This document shows, piece by piece, positions 57,118-64,000 of a DNA stretch of 64,000 nt. The stretch's first letter is position 1. Every line of letters starts with the position of its first letter. The DNA is from Methylotenera sp. Lineage in GTDB: Bacteria > Pseudomonadota > Gammaproteobacteria > Burkholderiales > Methylophilaceae. The notes beneath the pieces were generated by a model, which worked only from the letters and a program-made list of their open reading frames with translations, was not told where the DNA came from and searched no databases. Both the position numbers and the translations under genes were made by a program. The DNA lies in the NCBI RefSeq assembly GCF_029945535.1, contig NZ_JAQSCU010000010.1, positions 691,290 through 755,289 on the forward strand. Reading direction: 5' to 3'.

Positions 57118-58257
57118 ATGACATTTAAACTTAAGACAAGCCTATTAGCAACTGCTGTAAGTGCTGCGCTGTTGCTACCAGCCATGAGTGCGCAGGCTGG
57201 CGGAACTATTTCATTTGGTGAAGATAAGTCTGTGAGCGTTGGTTTTGGTATGCGCGGTGGTTATAGCTCGGTTGAAGACGCTGCCGCTAATGGAAGTCGT
57301 TCAAACGATTTTACTTTAGACAGTGCACGTTTGTACTTATCAGGTTCGTTTAACAAATACATTAAAGGTATGTTGAACACTGAAAAAAGTAATGGTGAAA
57401 GCTGGGAAATTATTGATGCTAACGTCCAGTTGCAAATGACACCAGAAATCGCTATTTGGGCAGGTCGATTCTTATCACCAAGTGATCGCGCTAACATGGC
57501 TGGACCGTATTACTCAATGGGTGGTGGATATTGGTCTAACATTGCCTCACGCTACGGGTGGAACGGCGGCATTATTGGTCGTGATGAAGGTGTAGCAATT
57601 GTTGGTAGTGCCATGGATAACAAAATTGGCTATTCATTCGGTGCATTTGAAGGCGAAAATATTTTCAGATTTAGTGGTGTAGGCGCTCAATCACAATCTA
57701 GTGCGGCGGCAAAAGCACTAAATGCGGATGACAAACTCATGTATGCAGGTCGGTTACAGGTTGACTTCTGGGATGCTGAACCAGGTTACTATGGAACAGG
57801 TAACTATTTTGGCGCAGCAGATATTTTAGCTATTGGTATTGCAGGTAGACAAAAATCTGATGGTGCTATTAGTTTAACTAAAGCTGGTGATTACAGCTCA
57901 TACAGTGTGGATTTCTTATTAGAGAAAAAAGATGTGGGTCCAGGTACAGCTTCACTAGAGGCAGCTTACTATGACTACGATACTGATGACGTATTCTTAA
58001 GCGAGCAAGGTACTGCCTACTCAGCAGGCGCAGCTTACTTGTTTAATGAACAAGTGGGTTGGGGTAAGTTTATGCCATTTGTTCGCTATCAAACATTTCA
58101 ACCAGACACCAATATTGATGTGAAAAAATACGAAGTTGGCACTAATTACGTTATTGCGCCGTACAACGCATTAATTACAGCTGTGTACTCGGATACAAAA
58201 ACAGATGGTGCAAGCAATGTAAATGCGATTAATGTGTCTATGCAGTTTCAGTTTTAA
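57118..58257 (+). CDS. fmdC: Short-chain amide/urea-associated outer-membrane porin FmdC
   Basis: 379 aa. Signal peptide MTFKLKTSLLATAVSAALLLPAMSAQA, then beta-strand-rich porin sequence (GFGMRGGYSSVEDAAANGSRSNDF; RLYLSGSFNKYIKGMLNTEK) ending in the phenylalanine terminus MQFQF. The phosphate-selective porin (OprO/P) style opening DSARLYLSGSF is visible. Position, size and neighbours match FmdC of Methylophilus methylotrophus, an outer-membrane porin made with the amide uptake system. GGAGAG site before the ATG. Confidence 0.87.
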   Translation: MTFKLKTSLLATAVSAALLLPAMSAQAGGTISFGEDKSVSVGFGMRGGYSSVEDAAANGSRSNDFTLDSARLYLSGSFNKYIKGMLNTEKSNGESWEIIDANVQLQMTPEIAIWAGRFLSPSDRANMAGPYYSMGGGYWSNIASRYGWNGGIIGRDEGVAIVGSAMDNKIGYSFGAFEGENIFRFSGVGAQSQSSAAAKALNADDKLMYAGRLQVDFWDAEPGYYGTGNYFGAADILAIGIAGRQKSDGAISLTKAGDYSSYSVDFLLEKKDVGPGTASLEAAYYDYDTDDVFLSEQGTAYSAGAAYLFNEQVGWGKFMPFVRYQTFQPDTNIDVKKYEVGTNYVIAPYNALITAVYSDTKTDGASNVNAINVSMQFQF

Positions 58258-58285
58258 ACCAGAATTTATCTCCTAAGATAATGCT

Positions 58286-58322
58286 AAGGCGCGGTAACAT
58301 TTTATGTTGCTGCGCCTTTTCT
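58286..58322 (+). terminator. Probable terminator after fmdC
   Basis: AAGGCGC...GCGCCTTTT with an inner GTAACAT/ATGTTGC stem, a long hairpin followed by a short T run, 29 nt past the stop. Confidence 0.7.
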
Positions 58323-58371
58323 AATTGCATTGCACTGCTTATTGATGATTATTGGTTAAAAATTACTAGCC

Positions 58372-58788
58372 TTATTGACCACCTACCATTTGATGAACTT
58401 GGCAGGCGAGTTGAGCAACGGCATATTCATCTGAACCAAAAGAAATAGGTCTAAATTCAGGTGTTAATTTTTCTGACGATAATAATTTATTTTTCTGGCT
58501 GTAAAAGTCAATTGAAGTGACCTTGAACAAGGGTTGTTTGCAATTGAACAGGGTATTTTTAACTACATATTGATAGCTGATTAAACTTTTGTTGCTAGTC
58601 AATGATTGGCTCTTTTTAAAAATAGTTTTAGTTAAAAAGTAGGGAAAGCCATTCGCAACATTGTAAGAATCAATATCGACAAAAATCTCATAATCGGCCT
58701 TCTTAATAATGGAATCCCACTCCACAGCCATTGTATTGATAGATATTGTTAACAAAACAGCACCCATTAGAAGTTGTTTTTTAATCAT
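58372..58788 (-). CDS. Adhesin-E-like exported protein
   Basis: 138 aa with signal peptide (LLMGAVLLTISINTMA). EWDSIIKKADYEIFVDIDSYNVANGFPYFLTKTIF and two late cysteines (NCKQPLF; AQLACQVHQ) fit the surface-adhesin protein E (PF16747) group of small secreted proteins. Function unknown; it interrupts fmdC and fmdA on the opposite strand. Confidence 0.65.
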   Translation of the reverse strand: MIKKQLLMGAVLLTISINTMAVEWDSIIKKADYEIFVDIDSYNVANGFPYFLTKTIFKKSQSLTSNKSLISYQYVVKNTLFNCKQPLFKVTSIDFYSQKNKLLSSEKLTPEFRPISFGSDEYAVAQLACQVHQMVGGQ

Positions 58789-58870
58789 AGAGTTGAATCG
58801 TTCCGCATTAAAGTATTGGTATTAAATTAGCACAAATCTATCTTATAAAAGTGTTAATTAGCTATTAATT

Positions 58871-58894
58871 ACCTACGCAATTTGACGTATTTCA
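58871..58894 (+). promoter_or_regulatory. fmd operator copy 2 (before fmdA)
   Basis: TACGCAATTTGACGTA (58874-58889), an imperfect version of the fmdC palindrome inside a 21-of-24 match; TTAATCTA follows at the same 38-nt offset (58912). The element is 155 bp before the fmdA start. The rest of 58,789-59,028 shows no clear -35/-10. Confidence 0.6.
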
Positions 58895-59028
58895 TTCCAT
58901 CCCCCAAGCACTTAATCTAACACCATTGCAAAACGCTATATCACTGCAAGTTGGTATTGATTGAAGCATTTAACTGTGCAGATTTGTTTACTTGTGAATT
59001 TAATTGAAATATAAGCTGGAGGGTGCCA

Positions 59029-60252
59029 ATGAAAACGTTAGTTAAATTAGATTTAGATAAAAAACCTTGGGAGCAGGAAGGCCAGATTCATAATCGTTGG
59101 CATCCTGATTTACCTATGATCGCCATGGTTAAACCGGGCGACGAGTTTCGTGTTGAATGTATGGACTGGACAGGGGGCCAAATTGGCAACAACGACAGTG
59201 CTAATGACGTACGCGATGTGGATTTAACACAAGTACATTATTTGAGCGGCCCAATTGGTGTGGAAGGTGCTGAGCCAGGCGATTTAATGGTAGTTGAAAT
59301 ATTAGATGTGGGTACTTTTGAAGATAGTCAGTGGGGTTTTAACGGTATTTTCGCTAAAGAAAATGGCGGTGGTTTTTTAGTAGATCAGTACCCTGAAGCG
59401 CGTAAATCCATCTGGGATTTTCATGGCATTTATACGACTTCACGTCACGTACCCAATGTTAGATTCGCTGGCATTATGCACCCAGGCTTAATCGGCTGCT
59501 TACCTTCAAAAGAGTTATTAGACACATGGAATAAGCGTGAGGGTGATTTGATTGCAACAGAACCTGATCGTGAACCAGCTTTAGCATTACCTCCCAATCA
59601 AAAATCAGCTGTGATGGGCAAAATGTCTGGTGAAGCCGCCAAAAAGGCAGCTTTAGAAGGCGCTCGCACTGTGCCACCACGTGAACATGGCGGCAATTGC
59701 GATATTAAAAACCTAACCAAAGGTTCAAAGGTTTATTTCCCAGTATATGTGAAAGATGGCGGGCTCTCTATGGGTGACCTTCACTTCTCACAAGGCGATG
59801 GTGAAATTACTTTCTGTGGTGCCATTGAGATGGCAGGTTATTTAGATATTAAAGTCAGCTTGATTAAAGAGGGCGTGAAGAAATATGGCATTAAGAATCC
59901 AATTTTCGAACCTAGCGTGCTTACGCCAACTTATAAAGACTACATCATTTTTGAAGGTATCTCAGTAAATGAGCAAGGCAAGCAACTTTACTTAGATGTG
60001 AATGAGGCTTATCGCCAAGCTTGTTTAAACGCCATTGAGTATATGAAGAAATTTGGCTACACCGGCGCACAAGCCCTCTCTATTTTAGGCACTGCGCCAG
60101 TAGAAGGTCACATCAGCGGCATTGTGGATATTCCTAACGCCTGTGCCACTTTATGGCTACCAACAGAGATATTTGACTTCGATATGAAGCCAAATGCGGA
60201 CGGACCAAAAGTCATGGTGAAACAGGGCATTGATACCGCTAAAACCAGCTAA
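59029..60252 (+). CDS. fmdA: Formamidase
   Basis: 407 aa, the length of Methylophilus methylotrophus FmdA, starting at the ATG at 59029 (GGAGGG 5 nt before it); a GTG two codons earlier lies inside that site. FmdA/AmdA family: DVDLTQVHYLSGPIGVEGAEPGDLMVVEILDVG, FAGIMHPGLIGCLPS, REHGGNCDIKNLTKGSKVYFPVYVKDGGLSMGDLHFSQGDGEI with conserved Asp/His residues, and GAQALSILGTAPVEGHISGIVDIPNACATLWLP. It hydrolyses formamide, and more slowly other short-chain amides, to ammonia and formate in the cytoplasm; formate can be oxidised by a methylotroph while ammonia supplies nitrogen. Confidence 0.95.
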   Translation: MKTLVKLDLDKKPWEQEGQIHNRWHPDLPMIAMVKPGDEFRVECMDWTGGQIGNNDSANDVRDVDLTQVHYLSGPIGVEGAEPGDLMVVEILDVGTFEDSQWGFNGIFAKENGGGFLVDQYPEARKSIWDFHGIYTTSRHVPNVRFAGIMHPGLIGCLPSKELLDTWNKREGDLIATEPDREPALALPPNQKSAVMGKMSGEAAKKAALEGARTVPPREHGGNCDIKNLTKGSKVYFPVYVKDGGLSMGDLHFSQGDGEITFCGAIEMAGYLDIKVSLIKEGVKKYGIKNPIFEPSVLTPTYKDYIIFEGISVNEQGKQLYLDVNEAYRQACLNAIEYMKKFGYTGAQALSILGTAPVEGHISGIVDIPNACATLWLPTEIFDFDMKPNADGPKVMVKQGIDTAKTS

Positions 60253-60263
60253 GGAGCATTTGC

Positions 60264-60602
60264 ATGCCAGTGTATGAATATGAATGTGATACCTGCGGTG
60301 TTTTTACTGCACTTAGAAAAATGAGTGAGTCTAGTGAGCCTGCGTTTTGTGATGAATGTGGTTGCGAAAGCCCACGCATTCTTTCAGCACCTCGCTTAGC
60401 AGTAATGGATAGAACACAGCGTGTAGCACATGAACGAAATGAAAAATCTGCGCATGACCCGAAAGTAGCAAAACGTTCAAGTTGTGGCTGTGCTGGTTCT
60501 CACACGTGCAAAACAAGCACAAAGGTGAACCCAGAAACAGGCAAAGCGGCTTTGCAAATGCAAACTAAAAAGACAGCAAGACCTTGGATGTTATCGCATT
60601 AA
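60264..60602 (+). CDS. fmdB: Zinc-ribbon regulatory protein FmdB
   Basis: 112 aa. An N-terminal zinc ribbon with C8, C11 and C29, C32 (YEYECDTCG...FCDECG) is the FmdB domain; the tail is basic with a second Cys cluster (SCGCAGSHTC) and the conserved end RPWMLSH. It was proposed to regulate fmdA in Methylophilus; DNA or protein binding is inferred. Follows fmdA by 11 nt with an AAGGAG site. Confidence 0.94.
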   Translation: MPVYEYECDTCGVFTALRKMSESSEPAFCDECGCESPRILSAPRLAVMDRTQRVAHERNEKSAHDPKVAKRSSCGCAGSHTCKTSTKVNPETGKAALQMQTKKTARPWMLSH

Positions 60603-60642
60603 TTAGTGCAAGAGCGCTGTTTAATTGGTGCAAAAGCACTAT
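60599..60642 (+). repeat. Tandem 22-bp hairpin repeat between fmdB and fmdD
   Basis: Units 60599-60620 and 60621-60642 agree at 18 of 22 bases. Each contains a small dyad: AGTGC-AAGA-GCGCT and GGTGC-AAAA-GCACT. The first unit overlaps the fmdB stop. 22 bp is two helical turns, so a dimeric regulator or an RNA-processing site is possible; fmdD begins 80 nt later. No promoter consensus stands out in the rest of the gap. Confidence 0.55.
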
Positions 60643-60721
60643 AAAAACTTAGTAAAAAGTTGGTGAGTTTAGTTTTATTTTAATTGTGGTTTTTTTGATT
60701 TTTAAATGAGGAGACAGAGTG

Positions 60722-61966
60722 ATGAGTACTTTAAATAGGCGTAACTTTATGAAAGTTGGTGGCGCGCTAGCTGCGGCACTGCTTTCAGCAGGTATCTTAA
60801 CTAACACAGCTTTGGCTGCTGACACTTCAACAGCCAAAGTGATGACTACGGGTCTAGCGGTAACAGACACGACAGTTAAAGTTGGTATTTTACATTCTGC
60901 TACAGGCACGATGGCCATTAGTGAAACAGGCTCTATTCAAGCTGAGAAGTTAGCGATTGAGCAAATTAATGCCATGGGTGGTATTTTGGGCCGTAAGATT
61001 GAAGTGATTCAAGAAGATGGCGCATCAGACTGGCCAACCTTTGCTGAAAAAGCAAAAAAACTACTGGCTTCAGACAAAGTAGCTGCGGTCATGGGTTGCT
61101 GGACATCAGCATCACGTAAAGCGGCATTGCCAGTGTTTGAAAAAGAAAATGGTCTATTGTTCTACCCAACTTTCTACGAGGGTTTAGAGCAATCTAAAAA
61201 CGTTTTCTATACAGGCCAAGAAGCGACACAGCAAATTCTTGCTGGCTTAGATTGGATTGCTAAAGAGAAAAAAGCTAAAACTTTCTACCTAATCGGTTCT
61301 GACTACATTTGGCCACGTACTTCAATGAAAATTGCACGTAAACATATTGAGCAACATTTGCATGGCTCAGTTGTGGGTGAAGAGTACATTGCTTTGGGTG
61401 ACACGCAATTTGGTTCTGTGATTAACAAAATCAAACTGAAAAAACCTGATGTGATTTACGCAGCAGTGGTTGGTGGTAGTAACGTTGCATGGTTTAAACA
61501 ATTAAATGCAGCAGGTTTAAATTCAACTAAACAAACCATGTTAACGATCTCTGTAACAGAAGATGAAGTATTAGGCATTGGCGGTGAAAACTTAGCTGGT
61601 TTCTATTCAGCAATGAAGTACTTCCAATCACAAACAAATCCAGAAAATCTTAAATTTGTAGAAGCATTTAAGAAAAAATGGGGTGAAAAATCTGTGATTG
61701 GTGATGTAACACAAGCTGCTTACTTAGGCCCATGGTTATATAAAGCGGCAGTTGAGCGAGCTGGTAGCTTTGACGTAGATAAAGTACAAGCAGCATTACC
61801 AGGCTATGTATTTAAAGACGCTCCTGAAGGTGCTGTTACTGTTGAGAAAAACCATCACTTAACAACCAAGTTACGTATTGGTCAATGGGGCAAAGATGGT
61901 CAAGCTAAAGTGGTATACACCTCTGCTTACATCAAACCAGATCCATTTCCAAAAGGTTATCAATAA
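60722..61966 (+). CDS. fmdD: Short-chain amide/urea ABC transporter substrate-binding protein
   Basis: 414 aa UrtA-like binding protein. A twin-arginine signal (NRRNFMKVGGALAAALLSAGIL) exports it folded. Mature part: VKVGILHSATGTMAISETGSIQAEKLAIEQINAMGGILGRKIEVIQEDGASDW, CWTSASRKAALPVFE, LFYPTFYEGLEQSKNVFYTGQEATQQ, as in urea- and amide-binding proteins. ATG at 60722 chosen (GAGGAG site); a GTG one codon before is possible. Delivers urea, formamide or acetamide to FmdEF. Confidence 0.93.
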   Translation: MSTLNRRNFMKVGGALAAALLSAGILTNTALAADTSTAKVMTTGLAVTDTTVKVGILHSATGTMAISETGSIQAEKLAIEQINAMGGILGRKIEVIQEDGASDWPTFAEKAKKLLASDKVAAVMGCWTSASRKAALPVFEKENGLLFYPTFYEGLEQSKNVFYTGQEATQQILAGLDWIAKEKKAKTFYLIGSDYIWPRTSMKIARKHIEQHLHGSVVGEEYIALGDTQFGSVINKIKLKKPDVIYAAVVGGSNVAWFKQLNAAGLNSTKQTMLTISVTEDEVLGIGGENLAGFYSAMKYFQSQTNPENLKFVEAFKKKWGEKSVIGDVTQAAYLGPWLYKAAVERAGSFDVDKVQAALPGYVFKDAPEGAVTVEKNHHLTTKLRIGQWGKDGQAKVVYTSAYIKPDPFPKGYQ

Positions 61967-62067
61967 TAGTGAGTTAGTTTGAAAGATGCAGCAGCTTAGT
62001 GAATAAGCTGCTGCCATCTGAATGTTAAAGCAGTTTTTATCTTAGTAGCGATTAAGTAGGAGGCCGT

Positions 62068-62985
62068 ATGTTTGGATATTCGATGGCAGATATAGGCAAT
62101 ATCATGGTAATGCAGGGATTTTCTGGCCTGAGTATGTTTACGGTATTGCTGCTGATGGCACTTGGCCTAGCCATTATTTTTGGGCAAATGGGTGTAATCA
62201 ATATGGCACACGGTGAGTTTATGACCATCGGAGCTTACACCACAGTCATGCTTTCTAAAGTCGCAACGACGTATGGTTTCGTTAATTATTACTTTGTTTT
62301 TGCCATTATTTTGGCATTTATTCTGGCCTTTGCGCTGGGATATTTCATTGAATTTATTATGATTCGGCATCTCTACAAGCGCCCACTAGACACGCTATTA
62401 GCGACATGGGGTTTGAGTCTAGTCATGCAGCAATCATTTCGTTCGACCTTTGGCGCAAAAGAAGTCAGTGCTGAATTACCTGAATGGATGTTGGGTTCAT
62501 TTAAGCCTACACCTGATATTGACATACCGATTAACGGAGTTTTTGTAATGGTGCTTGCACTGTTTGTGACTGCTGGCGTTTACCTGTTTATGTACCGTTC
62601 TCGCTGGGGCCTTAGAGTCCGTGCAACGGTTCAAAACCGTGTAATGGCTGGCGCAGTGGGTATCAATACGCAAAAAGTAGATCGCGTGACGTTTGCCTTA
62701 GGTTGCGGAATCGCTGGTGTTGCAGGTGCTGCATTTACCACGATTGCCTCTACCGGACCAACAACAGGTACGCTTTATATTGTAGATAGCTTCATGGTGG
62801 TGGTGTTTGGTGGCGCAGCTAGCTTGATGGGTACGATTGCCTCAGCATTTGGTATCGCGCAAGCACAATCTATATTGCAATTTTTTATGACCAGCTCTAT
62901 GGGTAAGGTCTCTACCTTATTAGTGATTGTTGGCATATTAATGATGAAACCAGAAGGCTTGTTTGCTTCTAAGCTTCGTAAGTAA
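62068..62985 (+). CDS. fmdE: Short-chain amide/urea ABC transporter permease FmdE (UrtB-like)
   Basis: 305 aa branched-chain-amino-acid-type permease (LivH/UrtB group) with about eight hydrophobic helices. LAIIFGQMGVINMAHGEFMTIGAYTTVM near residue 33 and VQNRVMAGAVGINTQKVDRVTFALGCGIAGVAGAAFT are conserved; DSFMVVVFGGAASLMGTIASAFGIAQAQSILQF is the late loop. GGAGG site before the ATG. Confidence 0.93.
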   Translation: MFGYSMADIGNIMVMQGFSGLSMFTVLLLMALGLAIIFGQMGVINMAHGEFMTIGAYTTVMLSKVATTYGFVNYYFVFAIILAFILAFALGYFIEFIMIRHLYKRPLDTLLATWGLSLVMQQSFRSTFGAKEVSAELPEWMLGSFKPTPDIDIPINGVFVMVLALFVTAGVYLFMYRSRWGLRVRATVQNRVMAGAVGINTQKVDRVTFALGCGIAGVAGAAFTTIASTGPTTGTLYIVDSFMVVVFGGAASLMGTIASAFGIAQAQSILQFFMTSSMGKVSTLLVIVGILMMKPEGLFASKLRK

Positions 62986-63003
62986 ACAGACAGGAGAATC
63001 CAC

Positions 63004-64000
63004 ATGAACGCATCCTTAAGTAAATTAGTTGGTGGCAAAGAAGGGCTGGTTGGCTTAGCTGTACTTGCCGCAATTATCTTTGTAGTGTTGCCGCTAGGCG
63101 TAGATATCTTTAGGTTAAATTTGGTTGGCAAATACCTCACTTACGCTTTTGTAGCAGTGAGCTTGGTATTGCTATGGGGTAATGGCGGTATTTTAAGCTT
63201 AGGGCAAGGCATATTTTTTGGTTTAGGCGGGTATGGCATGGCGATGTTTATGAAGCTTGAGGCATCAGACCCTATTACTACCAAAATACAAACAACCCCT
63301 GGTATTCCTGACTTTATGGATTGGAATCAAATCACATCTCTCCCTTGGTTCTGGGAGCCGTTCAAGAGCTTGCCATTAACGATACTGATCATACTGACAA
63401 TCCCCGCTTTATTTGCTTATTTAATCGGATTTGCGATGTTTAAACGTCGTGTAGGCGGTGTTTACTTCGCGATTATCACGCAAGCTATTGCCCTTATATT
63501 AAGTATTTTGATTGTAGGTCAACAAGGTTTTACTGGTGGTGTGAATGGCATTACTGATCTTAAAACTGTTTGGGGATGGGATACACGTAACGATAGCGCG
63601 AAATACATTTTGTATTACCTCAATGGCTTTCTGTTGTTTGGTGCAATCTTGCTTTCAAAATATGTGTTGAACAGTAAATTCGGTATGTTGTTATTAGCTA
63701 TGCGTGATAAAGAAGAGCGTGTACGTTTCTCTGGTTACGACGTATCAAACTTTAAAATATTCATTTTCTGTCTAGCCGCGATGATTTCAGCAGTTGGTGG
63801 AGCCATGTTTACCCTACAAGTTGGCTTTATGTCGCCATCTTTTGTAGGTATTGTGCCGTCCATTGAAATGGTTATTTTCTGTGCGGTGGGTGGTCGGGCA
63901 TCTTTAATTGGTGCGGTTTACGGTACGTTATTTGTGAATTTTGGTAAAACATTCTTTTCAGAAAGTTACCCAGAGCTATGGCTTTTCATCATGGGTGGAT
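63004..64000 (+). CDS. fmdF: Short-chain amide/urea ABC transporter permease FmdF (UrtC-like), 3' end beyond window
   Basis: First 332 codons of a second permease. ATG at 63004 after GGAG, 18 nt past fmdE. LNLVGKYLTYAFVAVSLVLLWGNGGILSLGQGIFFGLGGYGMAMFMK is the LivM/UrtC core; RRVGGVYFAIITQAIALILSILIVGQQGFTGGVNGI and LLLAMRDKEERVRFSGYDVSNFKIFIFCLAAMISAVGGAMF follow. The frame is open to base 64000. One or two ATPase genes (urtD/urtE type) would be expected outside the window. Confidence 0.93.
   Translation, partial: MNASLSKLVGGKEGLVGLAVLAAIIFVVLPLGVDIFRLNLVGKYLTYAFVAVSLVLLWGNGGILSLGQGIFFGLGGYGMAMFMKLEASDPITTKIQTTPGIPDFMDWNQITSLPWFWEPFKSLPLTILIILTIPALFAYLIGFAMFKRRVGGVYFAIITQAIALILSILIVGQQGFTGGVNGITDLKTVWGWDTRNDSAKYILYYLNGFLLFGAILLSKYVLNSKFGMLLLAMRDKEERVRFSGYDVSNFKIFIFCLAAMISAVGGAMFTLQVGFMSPSFVGIVPSIEMVIFCAVGGRASLIGAVYGTLFVNFGKTFFSESYPELWLFIMGG

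Noticed and set aside
58940-59000. Sigma-54 promoter before fmdA
   Set aside because: The best GG...GC pair has an 11-nt spacing instead of 10 and the flanks do not fit TGGCAC/TTGC.
60599-60642. NtrC-type site (GCAC-N7-GTGC) in the tandem repeat
   Set aside because: The nearest halves are GCGC and GTGC with a 10-nt gap, not the 7 nt of NtrC sites.
1-64000. Prophage, CRISPR array, toxin-antitoxin or defence island
   Set aside because: No integrase, capsid, Cas, repeat-spacer pattern, or defence-type genes were seen on either strand.

Overview
The window is a chromosomal segment from a Gram-negative betaproteobacterium, most likely a low-GC Methylophilaceae methylotroph of the Methylotenera/Methylophilus type. 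The grounds are: the rpsB-to-rnhB and yceD-to-tatD gene orders typical of Betaproteobacteria; a two-subunit pyruvate carboxylase; and a formamidase/short-chain-amide cluster (fmdC-A-B-D-E-F) that matches, gene for gene and in FmdA/FmdB length, the one I know from Methylophilus methylotrophus. This assignment comes from recognising proteins, not from a database search. I see no phage, insertion sequence, CRISPR array, rRNA or tRNA.

Bases 1-17,300 form a choline/glycine-betaine catabolic island. On the minus strand one long gene string (soxB-soxD-soxA-soxG-sdaA-glyA-V4R/DUF5943-dgcA) encodes late betaine demethylation and carries glycine on through serine to pyruvate. Sarcosine oxidase yields glycine and methylene-tetrahydrofolate, GlyA joins both into serine, and SdaA deaminates serine. 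Upstream are a choline-type binding lipoprotein (choX-like) and a GlxA/GbdR-type regulator. On the plus strand follow a TorF-family porin, betB, betA and a UPF0126/glycine-transporter-family membrane protein. Four promoters of the island (soxB, choX, torF-like, betB) carry GTCG-type half-sites in the orientation of transcription; two pairs lie 21 bp apart with good repeats, which suggests a shared AraC-family operator.

A consensus promoter and an intrinsic terminator enclose about 100 nt just before a small cupin gene (16,801-16,935): an unannotated small RNA or an attenuating leader. Then come glnD, map and an HDOD gene on the minus strand.

Bases 22,165-36,916 are the core translation/envelope run rpsB-tsf-pyrH-frr-uppS-cdsA-dxr-rseP-bamA-ompH-lpxD-fabZ-lpxA-lpxB-rnhB. 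Bases 36,905-43,405 (minus) hold an RsmI-like methyltransferase, a DUF4139 protein, a YceF-type Maf protein and pycB/pycA with a REP-like inverted GTAG pair between the last two. Bases 43,500-55,751 are yceD-rpmF-plsX-fabH-fabD-fabG-acpP-fabF-pabC-mltG-tmk-holB-pilZ-tatD-MBL.

From 55,852 to the right edge are small exported proteins and the fmd amide/urea cluster: porin FmdC, formamidase FmdA, zinc-ribbon FmdB, and the ABC uptake genes fmdD, fmdE and fmdF (cut by the window edge). fmdC and fmdA are preceded by the same composite control element, a TACG palindrome plus a second block at an identical 38-nt offset, about 155-160 bp before each start. The most interesting unexplained items are these two shared operator families, the candidate RNA at 16.8 kb, and a tandem 22-bp hairpin repeat between fmdB and fmdD.
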